From the NCBI GenBank assembly GCA_964574705.1, contig CAZNOO010000001.1:93567-157566 (forward strand): 64,000 bases of DNA. Reading direction: 5' to 3'. Of this stretch, positions 15,324 to 25,059 are shown one piece after another; position 1 is the first letter of the stretch; each line of letters opens with the position of its first letter. Position numbers and translations under genes: made by a program. Under the pieces are notes generated by a model that was not told where the DNA came from, ran no database searches, and worked only from the letters and a program-made list of their open reading frames with translations. The DNA comes from JAHIVB01 sp964574705 (lineage in GTDB: Bacteria; Bacillota_I; Bacilli_A; Izemoplasmatales; Hujiaoplasmataceae).

Positions 15324-18300
15324 ACAAAAGTTTACCGATGCACAGTTAAAAGCGATTCACACAACGGGGTCAAATGTGCTAGTAAGTGCGGGAGCGGGTT
15401 CCGGAAAAACTGCGGTATTAACGGAACGGGTTCTTGTAAAATTGCTTCAAGGCGTTGACATTGACGAACTCATCATCTTAACTTTCACGAATGCTGCGGC
15501 AACAGAAATGAAACATCGAATCAAAGAACGTATCGAAATGCATCCCGAGTTAAAGAAACAGTTATCTCATCTCGATAATGCGATTATTTCTACCTTTGAC
15601 AGTTTTGCGCTTCAGATAGTAAAAACTTATAGTTATCTATTAAATATTGATTCACACGTCAGTATCTCAGATTCAGTTTTATTAAATCAGGCAAAAGAAA
15701 TCGCCTTAAATAATGCGATTGAAAAAGCGTATTTAAATCCAACAGATGGTTTTAAAAATACAGTGGATTTATATTTTGACAAGGGCGATTTAACGATTAT
15801 TGAAGGGGTTAAGGCACTGATTAAAGGGCTGGAATTGATTCCAGATCCTCTAAAATTCTTAGAAAGATATGAACAACGTTACTTCTCCAAAGAATTCTTT
15901 GAACAAGTTCTGATTGAATTAGAAGAATCTATCATCACTAAATCAATTGAACTAGGTCTTTATTTAAAATATTTCAATAAACAGTTTGAACATTCAAATC
16001 CTGAAAAAACAGACGGCTATTTTTTTGCGCTTAATCAATTTCTTGAGGATGTCAATCATCGTGATTCTTTAGATTCTACTCTAAATCTTTGGATACAGTT
16101 CAGTTATCCTTCAAAACCAAGAGCAAAAAAGGACGATGGAATTGATCATGCGCAATTTTCGGTTTATCATGAACGATTAAAAAAAGACTTCAAAGCATTA
16201 CAGAAGTCGATTGTTAATCTGAAGTTTGTTTCTTCAAAACAACTAGTGAATTCGATTCTATCAACCAAAGAATCTTCTTTGGCAATGGTTGAAATTGCGA
16301 AGGATTATCTCGTTGAAAAAAGTAAAATTATGATGGAACGACGTTTATATGGGTTTGGAGACATCATGAACCTTGCGATAACCCTTTTTGAGGAGCATCC
16401 TGAGATTAGAATAGAGTTCGTTTCAAAGATCAATGAGATTATGGTTGACGAATACCAAGATACAAGTGATATACAAGAGCGTCTTTTAACGATTTTGGAG
16501 AAGAATAATCTATTTATGGTTGGGGACTTAAAGCAGTCCATCTACGGTTTCAGAAACGCTAATCCAGATAATTTTTATAAAAAATACATAGATTATCTTG
16601 AAGGAAAAAATGGTGTTTTGATTGAACTGGTCGAGAACTTTAGGTCAAGAAAAGAAGTCCTCTCAGGCATCAATAAACTATTTATGCCATTAATGGATAA
16701 GGAAATTGGCGGAATTGATTATCGTGACAATCAATCTCTAGTCTATGGTAACAAGAACTATGACCTGTATGATTCTTTGTCGGGTCATGTTGAGATATTA
16801 ACCTATTCAAAATCCGAAGAAAAAGAAAGAAACGTGTTGTTTCATCCAGTATTGCATGAAACGAGAATCGTACTGACTGATATTATTGATAAAACAATTT
16901 CAGGATTTGAAGTTATGGATTTAAAGAAAAAAGTGAAAAGAAGTGCAGTATATAGCGATTTTGCGATTTTATGTGACCGTCAGTCGTCCTTTGACATGAT
17001 TGAAGAAGAGTTTGGCAAATATAACATCCCGATTTTGAAAGTCAGTGATGATGTTTTTTCGATGAGTACTGAAATTCAGGTTCTTCATCAATTCATCCGT
17101 TTGGTTTCTTGCTATAAGGACTCACAAAAGTTTAAAGAGCAGTTTAGAAGTACTATTTTTGGACTTGCAAGATCGTTCATCTATCAAATAGAAGATGAAT
17201 CAATCATTGATTTCTTACTATCACTCACAGGAGAACAAGCGCACGATTTAGATATGCTGAAAAAGCATCCACAGTTATCTGGAATTAATCATAACATCGA
17301 AAAAGTGCTTGAAGGGCTTGAAAGTACGCCTGTCTATTTATGGCTAATGGATGTGCTTGAAGAGACTCAATTTTATCAAAGACTATCTACATTGTCATCA
17401 CCGCAAGATGCTGAAATGCGTTTAGACTTTTTAATGGAGAAAATACAAGTTGCAGACCTATTTGATTTTAGTGACTTACTCGATTATTTAGAATATGTCT
17501 ATGTATCAAAAGAAGTGGACATCGAGTATGCAAGAACGGTAGACTTTCAAGAAAATAAAGTCAAATTAATGACGATGCACAAGTCAAAAGGACTCGAATT
17601 TCCAATTACATATTACATTGGACTCTCAAGCAAGTTTAATTTCCAAGAAAATAAGTCTCCATTCATCTTCAAACAAGAGTATGGATTGATTTCCAAACCC
17701 TTTGATGGGGAGTTTTATGAAACCGCCCTCCATTATCTTGCCAAAGATCGAAGCAAGCGAAAAGACCGTTCTGAAAGACTAAGATTACTTTACGTAGCGA
17801 TGACTAGAGCGAAAGAGCAATTGAGTCTTGTCGCAAACCAGGATGAGTTTTTTAATGAAGCGGCTTTAGTGAATGATTCTGGAGTTGTTTTGAAAAACGA
17901 AAGACTTTCTGTTCAAAGTTTTGTTGGGTACTTGAAAAGTGTTGAACTAACCCGTAATTGGATAAAAGAAGGAGTTGTGCAACTTAATGCTCCTTACCAA
18001 GAGTTCAGTCACGCCCCTTCAATACCTCTAATGACAGGAAAATCATTTGAATTAAACCATTCAACCATCATAGAGGCACACCTATCCAAAACAACGGTTG
18101 AGTTGTTGGATGATGAGACGAAACAGAAGATGGTTTATGGAAAGAAAATTCATAAAATCTTCGAAGATTTTGACTTTTCTTCAGTCCAGTCTTCTTTCGG
18201 TAAAGTCAGCAAAGAGTTCCACGCCCCACTTCAAAGATTCATAGATGTCTTTGGGCGGGAACTGAATGAGGCTTTGGAAATTTATCAAGAAGTCGAGTTT

Positions 18301-18522
18301 TTTGATACACAAGACAATCTCGAAATCCACGGTATCATTGATTTCTTTGCCATTTTAAAAGACAAAGTCTTGCTTATAGATTATAAACTCAAATCAGTGA
18401 GTGACCCCGTATACGTTCATCAAATCAAGGGATATCAAAGATATCTTGAAAAAGTAACAAAACTTCCTGTAGAGGCTTATCTATTCTCATTGGTTACGGG
18501 AACCACAAAGGAGATCAAGTAA
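15313..18522 (+). CDS. addA: AddA helicase-nuclease subunit
   Basis: This 1,069-residue UvrD-family superfamily-1A helicase has Walker A SAGAGSGKT (about 25-33), Walker B DEYQDT, motif III GDLKQSIYGFR, motif V TMHKSKGLEF and motif VI YVAMTRAKEQL. The C-terminal PD-(D/E)XK nuclease is intact (KKIHKIFE, GIIDFF, LIDYKLK, QIKGYQRYL). AddAB resects double-strand breaks until it meets a Chi sequence and then loads RecA, which is also in this window. AGGAGG lies 10 bases before ATG 15313, inside the end of addB, so the two are made together. The slightly short size is within the family range. Confidence 0.94.
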   Translation: MENKQKFTDAQLKAIHTTGSNVLVSAGAGSGKTAVLTERVLVKLLQGVDIDELIILTFTNAAATEMKHRIKERIEMHPELKKQLSHLDNAIISTFDSFALQIVKTYSYLLNIDSHVSISDSVLLNQAKEIALNNAIEKAYLNPTDGFKNTVDLYFDKGDLTIIEGVKALIKGLELIPDPLKFLERYEQRYFSKEFFEQVLIELEESIITKSIELGLYLKYFNKQFEHSNPEKTDGYFFALNQFLEDVNHRDSLDSTLNLWIQFSYPSKPRAKKDDGIDHAQFSVYHERLKKDFKALQKSIVNLKFVSSKQLVNSILSTKESSLAMVEIAKDYLVEKSKIMMERRLYGFGDIMNLAITLFEEHPEIRIEFVSKINEIMVDEYQDTSDIQERLLTILEKNNLFMVGDLKQSIYGFRNANPDNFYKKYIDYLEGKNGVLIELVENFRSRKEVLSGINKLFMPLMDKEIGGIDYRDNQSLVYGNKNYDLYDSLSGHVEILTYSKSEEKERNVLFHPVLHETRIVLTDIIDKTISGFEVMDLKKKVKRSAVYSDFAILCDRQSSFDMIEEEFGKYNIPILKVSDDVFSMSTEIQVLHQFIRLVSCYKDSQKFKEQFRSTIFGLARSFIYQIEDESIIDFLLSLTGEQAHDLDMLKKHPQLSGINHNIEKVLEGLESTPVYLWLMDVLEETQFYQRLSTLSSPQDAEMRLDFLMEKIQVADLFDFSDLLDYLEYVYVSKEVDIEYARTVDFQENKVKLMTMHKSKGLEFPITYYIGLSSKFNFQENKSPFIFKQEYGLISKPFDGEFYETALHYLAKDRSKRKDRSERLRLLYVAMTRAKEQLSLVANQDEFFNEAALVNDSGVVLKNERLSVQSFVGYLKSVELTRNWIKEGVVQLNAPYQEFSHAPSIPLMTGKSFELNHSTIIEAHLSKTTVELLDDETKQKMVYGKKIHKIFEDFDFSSVQSSFGKVSKEFHAPLQRFIDVFGRELNEALEIYQEVEFFDTQDNLEIHGIIDFFAILKDKVLLIDYKLKSVSDPVYVHQIKGYQRYLEKVTKLPVEAYLFSLVTGTTKEIK

Positions 18523-18523
18523 G

Positions 18524-20323
18524 ATGAATCTGATTCCAAAAGTTAAATCGTTAAAAATAACAGGAGATTTACTTCATTACAATCTCCCCATTAGAATTTG
18601 TAAAGATAGTTGTCCTTTTGATTTTGAAACAATTCCAATCCAATGTAAGGAGATTTTTGAACTAAATGAAAAATCTTCCATTGTTAAGTTTGTACTGGAT
18701 ATCGAGTTAAAAAAAGAAGAATTTATAATCAGTATTTTGAAGAGTGAAGTCTTAATCCGGAGTTCATCCGTTTCAGGAGCGCTTTACGGGTTTTATACTC
18801 TTTATCAACTCGCTCTTCAAGACGAACTTCAGGAGATGATAATTCAAGATTCACCTGATTTAGAAGTCAGAGGGGTTATGATTGATATTTCCAGAAACAA
18901 GATTCCTTCTATGGATCAATTGATGATTTTAATAAGTGAACTCTCTCTGATGAAGATTAATCACCTCGAGCTTTATGTAGAAGGGTTCTCATTTCTTGTA
19001 AAAGCGCTACCTGAAGGTGAATCCCTGACGCCACTGACCGCAGAAGAGTTTACATTTTTGCAAGAATATGCAAAAAAACTTTCGATTGATCTTGTGCCAA
19101 ACATGAATGGGCTGGGGCATATGTCAGATTGGTTGACGCTGGAGAAATATCGTCATCTGGCAGAAAAAGAAGACGGGTTCATGGCATGGGGTCATCATTT
19201 CAAAGCATCTACGCTTTTTCCTCTAAACCCAGATAGTTTGAAGCTGGTCGAAACGATGTATGAAGAACTGCTCGTTTGCTCGAAATCAAAATTCTTTAAC
19301 ATGAATCTCGATGAACCGTTTGAACTAGGGCAAGGGAAGAGCAAAGAAGAATGTGAAAAAACTTCAAAGGTTGAAGTCTATCTCAATTATGTCTCAAAAC
19401 TTTCTGATTTTGTAAAAAGCCATCAATTAACGCCTTTAATGTGGGGGGATGTAGTGATTCATCACCCTGAAGCCTATTCATTGCTTCCAAAAGACGTTAT
19501 TTTGTGCGATTGGGGTTATGACTACGATTACCCATTTGAACGCCACACAAAAGAATTAAGTGAACATGGCGTCAAGTTTCTGCTTTCACCGGGAACATCT
19601 TCATGGAATAGTTTCGCATCAAGAAACAAAGACATGTTGGCAACAACTCTTGGCGCAAATCAAGCAGCCAAAAAGTATCAAGGACTAGGTGTTATGACGA
19701 CGGACTGGGGTGATTTTGGTCATCTTCAATACCATCCTTTCAGCTACAGAGGATATCTATATCATGCCGGATGTTCTTGGGGTGAAGAGCCAACTCAAAA
19801 CGAATTAAACGAGTGGCTAGACGTGTTTATCCTCAAACAAAAGGGTCTTTCATCGATTCTTCATCAACTTTCTACATACTCCGAACTTGAAAATCAATAT
19901 GTATACAATTCAACTCTGGTATTCCAAACGATGATGTTTACAGATCCGGATTTACGAACTCCTATTGCATTACGAAGTGATTTTTTGAAACAATCGATTT
20001 TATCAAGACCAATGACAGATAAAGCAATGGATGATATTTTAAAACTGATACTCAATCAGAAAGAATTATTGAAGAGCTATGATTCTTTGGAAGCCGATGA
20101 GATTAACAATTGTATTTCGATGATGGCGTTATCAATTAACTTTCAAAAAAAGATAATTCATGGACTTCCCTTATCATCCGATGATTCTAATTTAGCACAA
20201 AAAATCATCCAAACACATCAAATATTGTGGTTGAAAAGAAATAGAAGTGGCGGAATGAATCAAAGTCTATCTAGACTTGTATCTCTAAAAGAAATCATTG
20301 AATTTCTTTCGAAACAAGTGTGA
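18524..20323 (+). CDS. Cytoplasmic GH20 beta-N-acetylhexosaminidase
   Basis: This 599-residue glycoside hydrolase family 20-type protein has an N-terminal GH20b-like alpha/beta domain (about 1-115) followed by a TIM barrel starting near EVRGVMIDISRNKIPS. The catalytic Asp-Glu pair of substrate-assisted hydrolysis is visible in NLDEPFELG (Asp263, Glu264). It lacks a signal peptide, so it likely cleaves imported GlcNAc-containing oligosaccharides. The start is one base after the addA stop, with AAGGAG upstream, so it is cotranscribed with addBA although functionally unrelated. The C-terminal 150 residues are helical and not recognised. Confidence 0.85.
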   Translation: MNLIPKVKSLKITGDLLHYNLPIRICKDSCPFDFETIPIQCKEIFELNEKSSIVKFVLDIELKKEEFIISILKSEVLIRSSSVSGALYGFYTLYQLALQDELQEMIIQDSPDLEVRGVMIDISRNKIPSMDQLMILISELSLMKINHLELYVEGFSFLVKALPEGESLTPLTAEEFTFLQEYAKKLSIDLVPNMNGLGHMSDWLTLEKYRHLAEKEDGFMAWGHHFKASTLFPLNPDSLKLVETMYEELLVCSKSKFFNMNLDEPFELGQGKSKEECEKTSKVEVYLNYVSKLSDFVKSHQLTPLMWGDVVIHHPEAYSLLPKDVILCDWGYDYDYPFERHTKELSEHGVKFLLSPGTSSWNSFASRNKDMLATTLGANQAAKKYQGLGVMTTDWGDFGHLQYHPFSYRGYLYHAGCSWGEEPTQNELNEWLDVFILKQKGLSSILHQLSTYSELENQYVYNSTLVFQTMMFTDPDLRTPIALRSDFLKQSILSRPMTDKAMDDILKLILNQKELLKSYDSLEADEINNCISMMALSINFQKKIIHGLPLSSDDSNLAQKIIQTHQILWLKRNRSGGMNQSLSRLVSLKEIIEFLSKQV

Positions 20324-20329
20324 TATAAT
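20324..20329 (+). promoter_or_regulatory. Possible -10 element before the Sel1 genes
   Basis: TATAAT begins right after the GH20 stop codon, 23 bases before the TTG start. No -35 at good spacing was found, so this is weak. Confidence 0.4.
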
Positions 20330-20351
20330 ATTTCTATAGGAGGCGATACCT

Positions 20352-21308
20352 TTGGATCAACATCCTGAACTACAAGAAGCGATTAATCAGTACCAAGTTC
20401 GTCAATATGAACGAGCTCTTTCGACATTCAAAAAATTCTCTAGGCTATCAAATCCTCTAGCGTTATATTATATGGGAATGATGTATTACTACGGTTACGC
20501 TGTGAAGCCCAATGACAAAGAAGCTTATCAACTCTTCATGAAAGCAAGGGCAGAGCGTAATCCCGATGCAGCCTATATGCTAGGAATCATGCATGAACAG
20601 GGAAGGTATCTAGAAAAAAGCAATCAAAAAGCATTCGAGTTTTTTAGTGCAGCATTCCATGAAGGGCACATTGACTCTGGTTTGAAAGTTGCATACTACT
20701 ACGAAGAAGGCATCATCGAGGAGAAGAATCCTCAAAAAGCTTTGGAAGCTTACGTCGAGTGTGCAAAGAAAGATCATCCTCTTGCACTTTACAAGATTGG
20801 CATGGCCTATCTTTCTGGCATTGGTATTAAGAAAAGCATCGAATCAGCTCATCTTTGGCTAAACAAGGCTTTAATGGTCGGGTCTTCAGATGCAATGAAC
20901 CAGTTTAGACTTTTAGGTTCAAAGTCCTCTACAGATGTCAGAAAAGCTGAAGATATCTACAGAATTGGAAAAGAACTTTACCAACAGGGCCGTTATGCAG
21001 ACTCCTTGGTTTATTTGGAAATTGCAGCCAAAGAAGGTTTAGTTCAAGCCTACCATCAATTGACAAAAATGTATGACTTAGGTGAAGGCGTCGAAAAATC
21101 AAATCAAAAAGGATTTGAATATCTTATGAAAGCCGCCGAGAAAAATGACCCGGAAGCGTTTTTCTTATTAGGTAAAAGATATGAAAGTGGCGAAGGTTGT
21201 CTTTCAAACTTTCTAATGGCAGAGTCCTTTTATACAAGAGCAAAAGAAAAGGGACATCCTCTTGCAGAAAAAGAATTGAAAGAATTAAGGGGTGATATCT
21301 ATGCGTGA
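20352..21308 (+). CDS. Sel1-like repeat protein A
   Basis: This 318-residue protein is built of about seven Sel1-like helical repeats (examples: ALYYMGMMYYYGYAVKPNDK, AAYMLGIMHEQGRYLEKSN, ALYKIGMAYLSGIGIKKS). Sel1 solenoids mediate protein-protein contacts; no catalytic domain, signal peptide or membrane helix is present. The start is TTG 20352, with AGGAGGCG 6 bases upstream. Its last 8 bases overlap the start of a second Sel1 protein, so the pair is translationally coupled. The exact role is unknown. Confidence 0.85.
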   Translation: MDQHPELQEAINQYQVRQYERALSTFKKFSRLSNPLALYYMGMMYYYGYAVKPNDKEAYQLFMKARAERNPDAAYMLGIMHEQGRYLEKSNQKAFEFFSAAFHEGHIDSGLKVAYYYEEGIIEEKNPQKALEAYVECAKKDHPLALYKIGMAYLSGIGIKKSIESAHLWLNKALMVGSSDAMNQFRLLGSKSSTDVRKAEDIYRIGKELYQQGRYADSLVYLEIAAKEGLVQAYHQLTKMYDLGEGVEKSNQKGFEYLMKAAEKNDPEAFFLLGKRYESGEGCLSNFLMAESFYTRAKEKGHPLAEKELKELRGDIYA

Positions 21309-23013
21309 TGATCAAAACCCCAAAAAACTCAATGATATTGGTGAAGCATATTTCACTGGTCTTAAGATGGATAAAAACATCGAAATCGCGTATTCTTATT
21401 TCAAACAGGCAGCTGATCAACAGAACCCTATTGGATACTATAATGTCAGTCGTTACTTCGTTGAAAAAGGCGATTATAAGGAAGCCGTCATAAACTTACA
21501 AAAATCTCTTTCTCTTGGATATTCTAAAGCAGCTCTTTTATTGGCGGAAATGGCCCTTGATGGTGTTGGAATGCATAAGAGCAAATCCAAAGCCTTCAAA
21601 TACGTATCCGAAGCTGCATCTCAAAACGACATTGATGGATATAACATCTTAGCAAATTACCATATGAAGGGAATTGGAACCAAAAAAGACCCGAAAAAAG
21701 CATGGGAGTATTTCCAAAAATCCGCTGACATGGGTAACACGGAAGGAATGTATCAACTTGGCGTTCTTTTCCTTTCCGCAAAACAAAATCAAAAAAATAT
21801 GGAATCCGCTCTTCATTGGCTAGATAAAGCAGCGACTCATCTTCACAAAGAAGCGATTCTTACGATTAAGAAGCTCTATGATACAGGACATTCCTATTTT
21901 TCTAAAAAATCTGTTTCTCATTTAAAAGAAATGTCTTTTTACTATGAAGAACTTCTAGCTAGAACCAATGATATCCCCAGTTTAAGAAATGTATCATTGA
22001 CATATTATCATGGATCTTCAATCACGAAATCCAATTATGAAAAAGCATTCCATTACTTCCAAATCCTCGAAAAACTTCATGACGAGGTTGGAGCGTATGG
22101 CATGGGACTTTGTTATTTATATGCCAAAGGTACACCCCAAGACGTTGAAAAAGCATCTGAATTATTAAAATATGCCGCAATGAAAAACTATCCGAATGCA
22201 CTTACAAAACTAGGAGACATCGAGCGTTCTGATGCATTGCATCCTGCTAATTACGAGGCTGCCAAAGATTATTATTTCGAGGCCGCAAAGCAAAATGACA
22301 GCGAAGCACTGATGAATCTTGGATTATTACACTATCGCAATCAAATTTTGTCATCTACGAATGATCTGGCATATCAATATATGGAACAATCATCTGCCAA
22401 AGGAAATAATCAAGCTTATTACTGGTTGGGTATTTTCCACGAAAAGGGAATCGGAACCAAGCAAAGTATTAACCTCGCAGAAAAAGCGTTTGAAAAAGCG
22501 ATTGATGCGGGAAACATTGGAGCGAAATTTAAGTATGCTTCTTTATTGTTTGAAGAAGTGAAGAAATCGCGTAAGCCAAGCAAAAAGCAACTCCAAACAA
22601 TTAAAAAAGCTCTATCAATGTTTTTAGAATATTTAAATGATTCAGACAGTTCCTCAACGAACAGACTTTTCTCGATGGCTTACATTGCAGAAGCCTTTTC
22701 TCAGGGATTAGGTGTTAAAAAATCGGATAGAGCCGCTAGATATTGGACCGAAAGAGCTGCATCTGCAGGTTTATCGAGCCATATGCTCATCATGTATCAA
22801 TTACTGAAAGACCAAGAATTTGAGAACGCATATGCTTGGCTTCAAAAAGCAATCAAGCAAAACGATCTTGGTGAAGCTTATTATGAACTTGGAAATCTAT
22901 ACTTTGATGGCACATACGGTTTTGAAAAAGATGAAAAAAAAGCTCGGAACTATTACGAGACTTCTGCTAAAATGAAGTGTTCGAAAGCGGTCGAAAAGCT
23001 GATGATGATTTAG
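21301..23013 (+). CDS. Sel1-like repeat protein B
   Basis: This 570-residue protein has about a dozen Sel1-like repeats (examples: DGYNILANYHMKGIGTKKD, GMYQLGVLFLSAKQN, AYYWLGIFHEKGIGTKQS, AYYELGNLYFDGTYGFEKD). It has no signal peptide, membrane helix or enzyme motif and is likely a cytoplasmic scaffold. ATG 21301 was chosen because AAGGGG lies 8 bases upstream; GTG 21292 would lie inside that site. It overlaps protein A by 8 bases and queH follows 9 bases later. The adjacency suggests the two Sel1 proteins work together or arose by duplication. Confidence 0.84.
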   Translation: MRDDQNPKKLNDIGEAYFTGLKMDKNIEIAYSYFKQAADQQNPIGYYNVSRYFVEKGDYKEAVINLQKSLSLGYSKAALLLAEMALDGVGMHKSKSKAFKYVSEAASQNDIDGYNILANYHMKGIGTKKDPKKAWEYFQKSADMGNTEGMYQLGVLFLSAKQNQKNMESALHWLDKAATHLHKEAILTIKKLYDTGHSYFSKKSVSHLKEMSFYYEELLARTNDIPSLRNVSLTYYHGSSITKSNYEKAFHYFQILEKLHDEVGAYGMGLCYLYAKGTPQDVEKASELLKYAAMKNYPNALTKLGDIERSDALHPANYEAAKDYYFEAAKQNDSEALMNLGLLHYRNQILSSTNDLAYQYMEQSSAKGNNQAYYWLGIFHEKGIGTKQSINLAEKAFEKAIDAGNIGAKFKYASLLFEEVKKSRKPSKKQLQTIKKALSMFLEYLNDSDSSSTNRLFSMAYIAEAFSQGLGVKKSDRAARYWTERAASAGLSSHMLIMYQLLKDQEFENAYAWLQKAIKQNDLGEAYYELGNLYFDGTYGFEKDEKKARNYYETSAKMKCSKAVEKLMMI

Positions 23014-23022
23014 GGGGAATTT

Positions 23023-23571
23023 ATGAAAATTCTATTACATATCTGTTGTGCTCCTTGCAGCGTCATGTCCATCAAGGTCATGAGGGAACAAGGGCATCAG
23101 TTAACGGGGTATTGGTATAATCCGAATATTCATCCCGTTACCGAATATAAATCCAGATTGAATGCCTTACGAGAATATGCTAAAACAGTTGATTTGGAAT
23201 TGATTGAAAACGACGAGTATGGACTTGAAATGTTTACAAAAAATGTTATTTCAGATTTGGCAAATCGTTGCGATTTCTGTTATGAAGTACGAATCAGAAA
23301 GACAGCAATCGAAGCGAGAGAAAGAGGATTCGACGCATTCTCAACGACTTTGCTTATCAGCCCTTATCAACTTCATGATTTGCTGATTGCGTCTTGCGAA
23401 CGAATTTCAAAAGAAGAGGGAATTCCTTTTCATTATGTCGATTTACGGCCATTTTTCAAAGAAGGACAGAAAATTGCACGCGAGTTGCCACTCTATATGC
23501 AAAAGTATTGCGGATGCATCTTCAGCGAAGAAGAAAGATATCTAAAAAAGAAAAGAATCGTAAGATCGTAA
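23023..23571 (+). CDS. queH: Epoxyqueuosine reductase QueH
   Basis: This 182-residue DUF208 protein has three cysteine clusters: HICCAPC near the N-terminus, RCDFCY in the middle and YCGC near the end. These match the [4Fe-4S] cluster and nearby iron site of QueH. The enzyme performs the last step of queuosine synthesis in tRNA, reducing epoxyqueuosine without cobalamin, in contrast to QueG. It is the last gene of the Sel1 operon and has an AGGGGG ribosome site. No other queuosine gene is in the window, so the cell may salvage precursors. Confidence 0.92.
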   Translation: MKILLHICCAPCSVMSIKVMREQGHQLTGYWYNPNIHPVTEYKSRLNALREYAKTVDLELIENDEYGLEMFTKNVISDLANRCDFCYEVRIRKTAIEARERGFDAFSTTLLISPYQLHDLLIASCERISKEEGIPFHYVDLRPFFKEGQKIARELPLYMQKYCGCIFSEEERYLKKKRIVRS

Positions 23572-23574
23572 AGT

Positions 23575-23605
23575 TCCGTCATGGATTCATGACGGATTCT
23601 TTTTT
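23575..23605 (+). terminator. Intrinsic terminator after queH
   Basis: A perfect 8-bp stem (TCCGTCAT with ATGACGGA), a 6-base loop and a T-rich tract ending in T7. Confidence 0.92.
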
Positions 23606-23675
23606 TGAATGTGAGGATTAGATGATTTTTTCAAGTTAAATTCATCAAATTGATTTTTTTTAAGTTTGAATATGA

Positions 23676-23681
23676 TATACT
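23676..23681 (+). promoter_or_regulatory. -10 element of the beta-lactamase-fold gene
   Basis: TATACT with an upstream TG (TGATATACT), about 30 bases before ATG 23711. The -35 is poor. Confidence 0.5.
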
Positions 23682-23710
23682 TTAATCAAATAGAACAAGG
23701 GAGGTACTCT

Positions 23711-24727
23711 ATGGTTTTTCCACACAAAGAATTTGAAAAAGCGTCATGTAGAGACGCCAATATCGAAAAGGGTTTACTGGCCGACATGTTTGACTTCATC
23801 GAGAAACAAAATTTCGATATTCATTCGATGATTCTCCTCAAAGATGGTGCAAAGGTTTTTGATGCATATGCTGAAGGCTTTTACAGGTTCCATAATGAAG
23901 AAATCTACTCAATTTCAAAATCGTTCACTTCAATCGCCATTGGTATTTGTCAAGATCAAGGCAAGTTGAAACTCGATGATTTCATTCTTGATTATTTCAA
24001 GAAAGATGTTCAAAATCCATCTCCTGGATATGAGAAGTTAACAATCAAACACCTGCTCACCATGAGTGTTGGTCAAGAACAAGACATCTTACAGGATCTT
24101 TCTCCGAAAGACAATGCGATTGACAAATTCTTTCATGTTAATTTGATTCATGAACCCGGAACAGTATTCATGTATAACAATTCCGCAACTTTTATCTTAT
24201 CCGCTATCGTAACGAAGGTCACTGGAAAATCTTGCAATGACTTTCTCGAAGAAGTTCTCTATAATGTGATGGAAATTAATAAACCCGTTTGGGACAGCCT
24301 TGATGGAATTTCGATGGGTGCTTTTGGAATCAAACTTAATACGATTGATTTGGCCAAATTTGGACTCTTGTTACTGAATGAAGGCGTTTGGAGAGATACT
24401 CAGATCGTATCAAAAGAATATTTGAAAGAAGCTGGCGTTAGCCACATATCCACCAAAAACTGGGATAATCCTAGAGACCAATACGGATACGGATATCAGT
24501 TTTGGATGAATGACTTCGGAGACTATAGAGCCGCTGGTTGGCTTAAACAATATATCGTCATCAACAAAAGATTCAACGTTGTATTCGTGACGCAGGCAAA
24601 AGAAGAAAGAGAACTCCTTGATTTATTCTCAAACTATATCTTGCCCGCACTTGAAAAAGGTTGGTTATATGACAATGTATCACTGCGTGAATACATTCGC
24701 AAGTTTGAAGGAAGACATCACGTATAA
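23711..24727 (+). CDS. Serine beta-lactamase-fold hydrolase (class C / PBP-like)
   Basis: This 338-residue protein has the SxxK nucleophile motif SISK (Ser67-Lys70) and YNN (Tyr155), the class C beta-lactamase/DD-peptidase signature pair; the third motif may be AAG in YRAAGWL. The family includes esterases, D-amino-acid peptidases and 6-aminohexanoate hydrolases, so the substrate cannot be named. There is no signal peptide, so a cytoplasmic esterase or amidase is more likely than antibiotic resistance. ATG 23711 is preceded by AAGGGAGG; the longer frame from 23666 overlaps the promoter. It is a single-gene unit. Confidence 0.82.
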   Translation: MVFPHKEFEKASCRDANIEKGLLADMFDFIEKQNFDIHSMILLKDGAKVFDAYAEGFYRFHNEEIYSISKSFTSIAIGICQDQGKLKLDDFILDYFKKDVQNPSPGYEKLTIKHLLTMSVGQEQDILQDLSPKDNAIDKFFHVNLIHEPGTVFMYNNSATFILSAIVTKVTGKSCNDFLEEVLYNVMEINKPVWDSLDGISMGAFGIKLNTIDLAKFGLLLLNEGVWRDTQIVSKEYLKEAGVSHISTKNWDNPRDQYGYGYQFWMNDFGDYRAAGWLKQYIVINKRFNVVFVTQAKEERELLDLFSNYILPALEKGWLYDNVSLREYIRKFEGRHHV

Positions 24728-24733
24728 TCATTC

Positions 24734-24764
24734 AAAGCGTAATCTCACAATTACGCTTTTTTTA
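24734..24764 (+). terminator. Intrinsic terminator of the beta-lactamase-fold gene
   Basis: A perfect 10-bp stem (AAAGCGTAAT with ATTACGCTTT), a 6-base loop and a T tract. Confidence 0.92.
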
Positions 24765-24843
24765 TGAAAAAAAATGCAACCATCCGTTGCGTGACTATTG
24801 ATGATTTACGTATTATACTGAAGTTGGATTAGGAGATGATCTT

Positions 24844-25059
24844 ATGGAAAACAAAGTCAGTATTCAATATATCGGTGTAGAGTCACCTTTATTGTCAAAG
24901 ATTGATTTTATTACACGGAAGAAGAACACTACAGAGCAAATGCTCTTGCAAGATAGTAGCCATGAAGAACCGATTTTTGAAAAAGAAATCATTAATCCAT
25001 ATCATGGAACAATTTTGGAATTGTATACGACGCTTTCTAAAAACTGCTACATTCGATGA
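24844..25059 (+). CDS. Small protein of unknown function, 71 residues
   Basis: A 71-residue protein that I do not recognise. It has no membrane helix or signal peptide and is polar, with an acidic middle (DSSHEEPIFEKE). Support for a real gene is a good ribosome site (GGAGATGA, 24832-24839), a -10 TATACT at 24814-24819 with GTGACT 17 bases upstream, and its own terminator. The 5' arm of that terminator encodes its last residues and the stop codon lies in the loop, an arrangement also seen at ymcA in this window. Confidence 0.6.
   Translation: MENKVSIQYIGVESPLLSKIDFITRKKNTTEQMLLQDSSHEEPIFEKEIINPYHGTILELYTTLSKNCYIR

Noticed and set aside
23711..24727. Antibiotic-resistance beta-lactamase
   Set aside because: The SISK and YNN motifs fit the wider esterase/peptidase family and there is no signal peptide, so resistance is not supported.
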